NCBI GenBank assembly: GCA_015501075.1
Contig: JADNYJ010000224.1
Coordinates: 1-57,387, forward strand
From: Gymnopilus junonius
Taxonomy: Eukaryota > Basidiomycota > Agaricomycetes > Agaricales > Galerinaceae
Reading direction: 5' to 3'
DNA length: 57,387 nt
Part shown: positions 56,575 through 57,387 of the stretch, one piece after another
How the letters are laid out: every line of letters begins with the position of its first letter
How positions within the stretch are numbered: position 1 is the stretch's first letter
The notes under the pieces: model-generated
Databases searched by the model: none
The model's input: the letters and a program-made list of their open reading frames with translations, nothing else
What the model was told of the DNA's origin: nothing
Made by a program: the position numbers and the translations under genes

Positions 56575-57387
56575 ATGCCCGAGCACCGTGAAGAGGAAAC
56601 GTCTTACGTTCAATTCACCGACACCTTCAACGAACTGGAGCCTGAAGCTTGCTGGGCCTCTATGCCGACGCGTCGAAAGCTGAGGAAGAACCTTGTGATG
56701 CAGCCGATGGGCATGTCATTGCCTTGAGACCTGAGTATGGTCTTGTTAGAGGCACATGTTCAACCCAGACTGAACTCTATCCTGCCGACTTTATACCGAA
56801 GGACGACGAGTCTTATACGCATGTCCTCGAGGATCTGGTTCTCATTGGTGCCCACAGAGGGAATAGGTCCATCATCTTGGATTTTACAGGCTATTACCTA
56901 AAGGTACATATGCATATTAACTGTATTTAAGGTCAGGCTCATTCAAATTGTGTACAGGTAGCGTACCTACTCCACACCTCGATTCAGTTCTACACCAAGG
57001 AGGTCTGGAACAATTCCATCATGTGTGTCAGCAAGAGGGTGAGCTTTGCACTATTTACTTCCTATATTCATCAATAATCAATGCTATTCTGAAAAAAGGA
57101 CCGAGGCTTTCATGTTGGTCTCGCATTGGAGTTCGAAGACTACTTTATTTCTTTCAATACCCATGATCTTATGTTTCATGTGAGTTTTTCTGATGTTTGT
57201 TCTAAAAGACTGTGTTCTGACTGTAAGCTCAACCAAGCCAACCTGGAGCGCATCTCTGGAGGGACTCCTAGGCAGTTATGTTAACCTGTACGACGATTAT
57301 GAACGATTTCTGCAAAATCTGGTGGACTGCATTCGCAAGTCCGAAGAAACATCGAAACCGATAAAGATAAACCTTCGGAAATCGACA
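56575..57387 (+). CDS. Unidentified multi-exon gene, runs off the window
   Basis: A start at 56575 gives MPEHREEETSYVQFTDTFNE. After a probable one-base break near 56670-56680 comes a long coding stretch (ADGHVIALRPEYGLVRG, VLEDLVLIGAHRGNRSIIL) ending at a GTACAT donor after 56903. Further exons read VAYLLHTSIQFYTKEVWNN, DRGFHVGLALEFEDYFISF and TKPTWSASLEGLLGSYVNLY, with the frame open at the window edge. Splice phases support a real gene. No signal peptide and no domain I recognise. Confidence 0.5.

Overview
The window reads as nuclear DNA of a mushroom-forming basidiomycete (Agaricomycetes). Genes are split by many short GT-AG introns of about 50 nt. Several exons are only 9-24 nt long. Most families present are typical of that group: DUF6533-like seven-helix proteins, DUF6535 proteins, BTB/POZ proteins, F-box/LRR receptors, an HSPA12-like Hsp70, a Zn2Cys6 regulator and many small secreted proteins. 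There are no bacterial-style operons, no rRNA or tRNA gene I could recognise, and no CRISPR array.

Layout. 1-2.6 kb: GWT1 (GPI-anchor inositol acyltransferase). 2.6-7.6 kb: AT-rich and gene-poor. 7.6-12.7 kb: Zn2Cys6 transcription factor, BTB protein, cytosolic-type MnSOD. 13.5-19.3 kb: F-box protein, a decayed minus-strand gene beside a divergent PemK/MazF-fold-like small protein, a mariner-type MITE, a DUF6533-like membrane protein. 19.9-23.4 kb: secreted acid-sphingomyelinase-like phosphodiesterase (minus). 24.7-34.7 kb: F-box gene, DUF6535 gene, PHO84-type phosphate:H+ symporter, HSPA12-like chaperone. 36.3-47.8 kb: F-box/LRR genes, with a secreted Lys-rich 11-residue-repeat protein and another small secreted protein between them. 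48.8-53.8 kb: cytosolic trypsin-fold protease with a coiled coil, and an RNI-like LRR protein. 55-57.4 kb: aspzincin-like metallopeptidase remnant and the start of an unidentified gene.

The housekeeping functions (GPI anchoring, Mn superoxide dismutation, phosphate uptake, sphingolipid hydrolysis) are unrelated neighbours. The accessory part is an expansion of F-box/LRR substrate receptors mixed with small secreted proteins. The most novel locus is the secreted protein at 37.9-39.1 kb. It has a signal peptide, a tribasic Kex2-type site, six exact 33-nt repeats coding a cationic amphipathic 11-mer, and a Gly/Ala/Ile-rich tail. This looks like the precursor of a membrane-active peptide.

A second theme runs through the window. 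Many otherwise well-conserved genes need a single extra base, nearly always beside a mononucleotide run, to stay in frame. About 20 such sites are located below. Either this assembly under-calls homopolymers, or an unusual number of neighbouring genes are fresh pseudogenes. Several genes (TF, DUF6533, two F-box genes, the protease) read cleanly, so the effect is uneven. I built exon structures by hand from splice signals and reading frame; boundaries may be off by a few bases.
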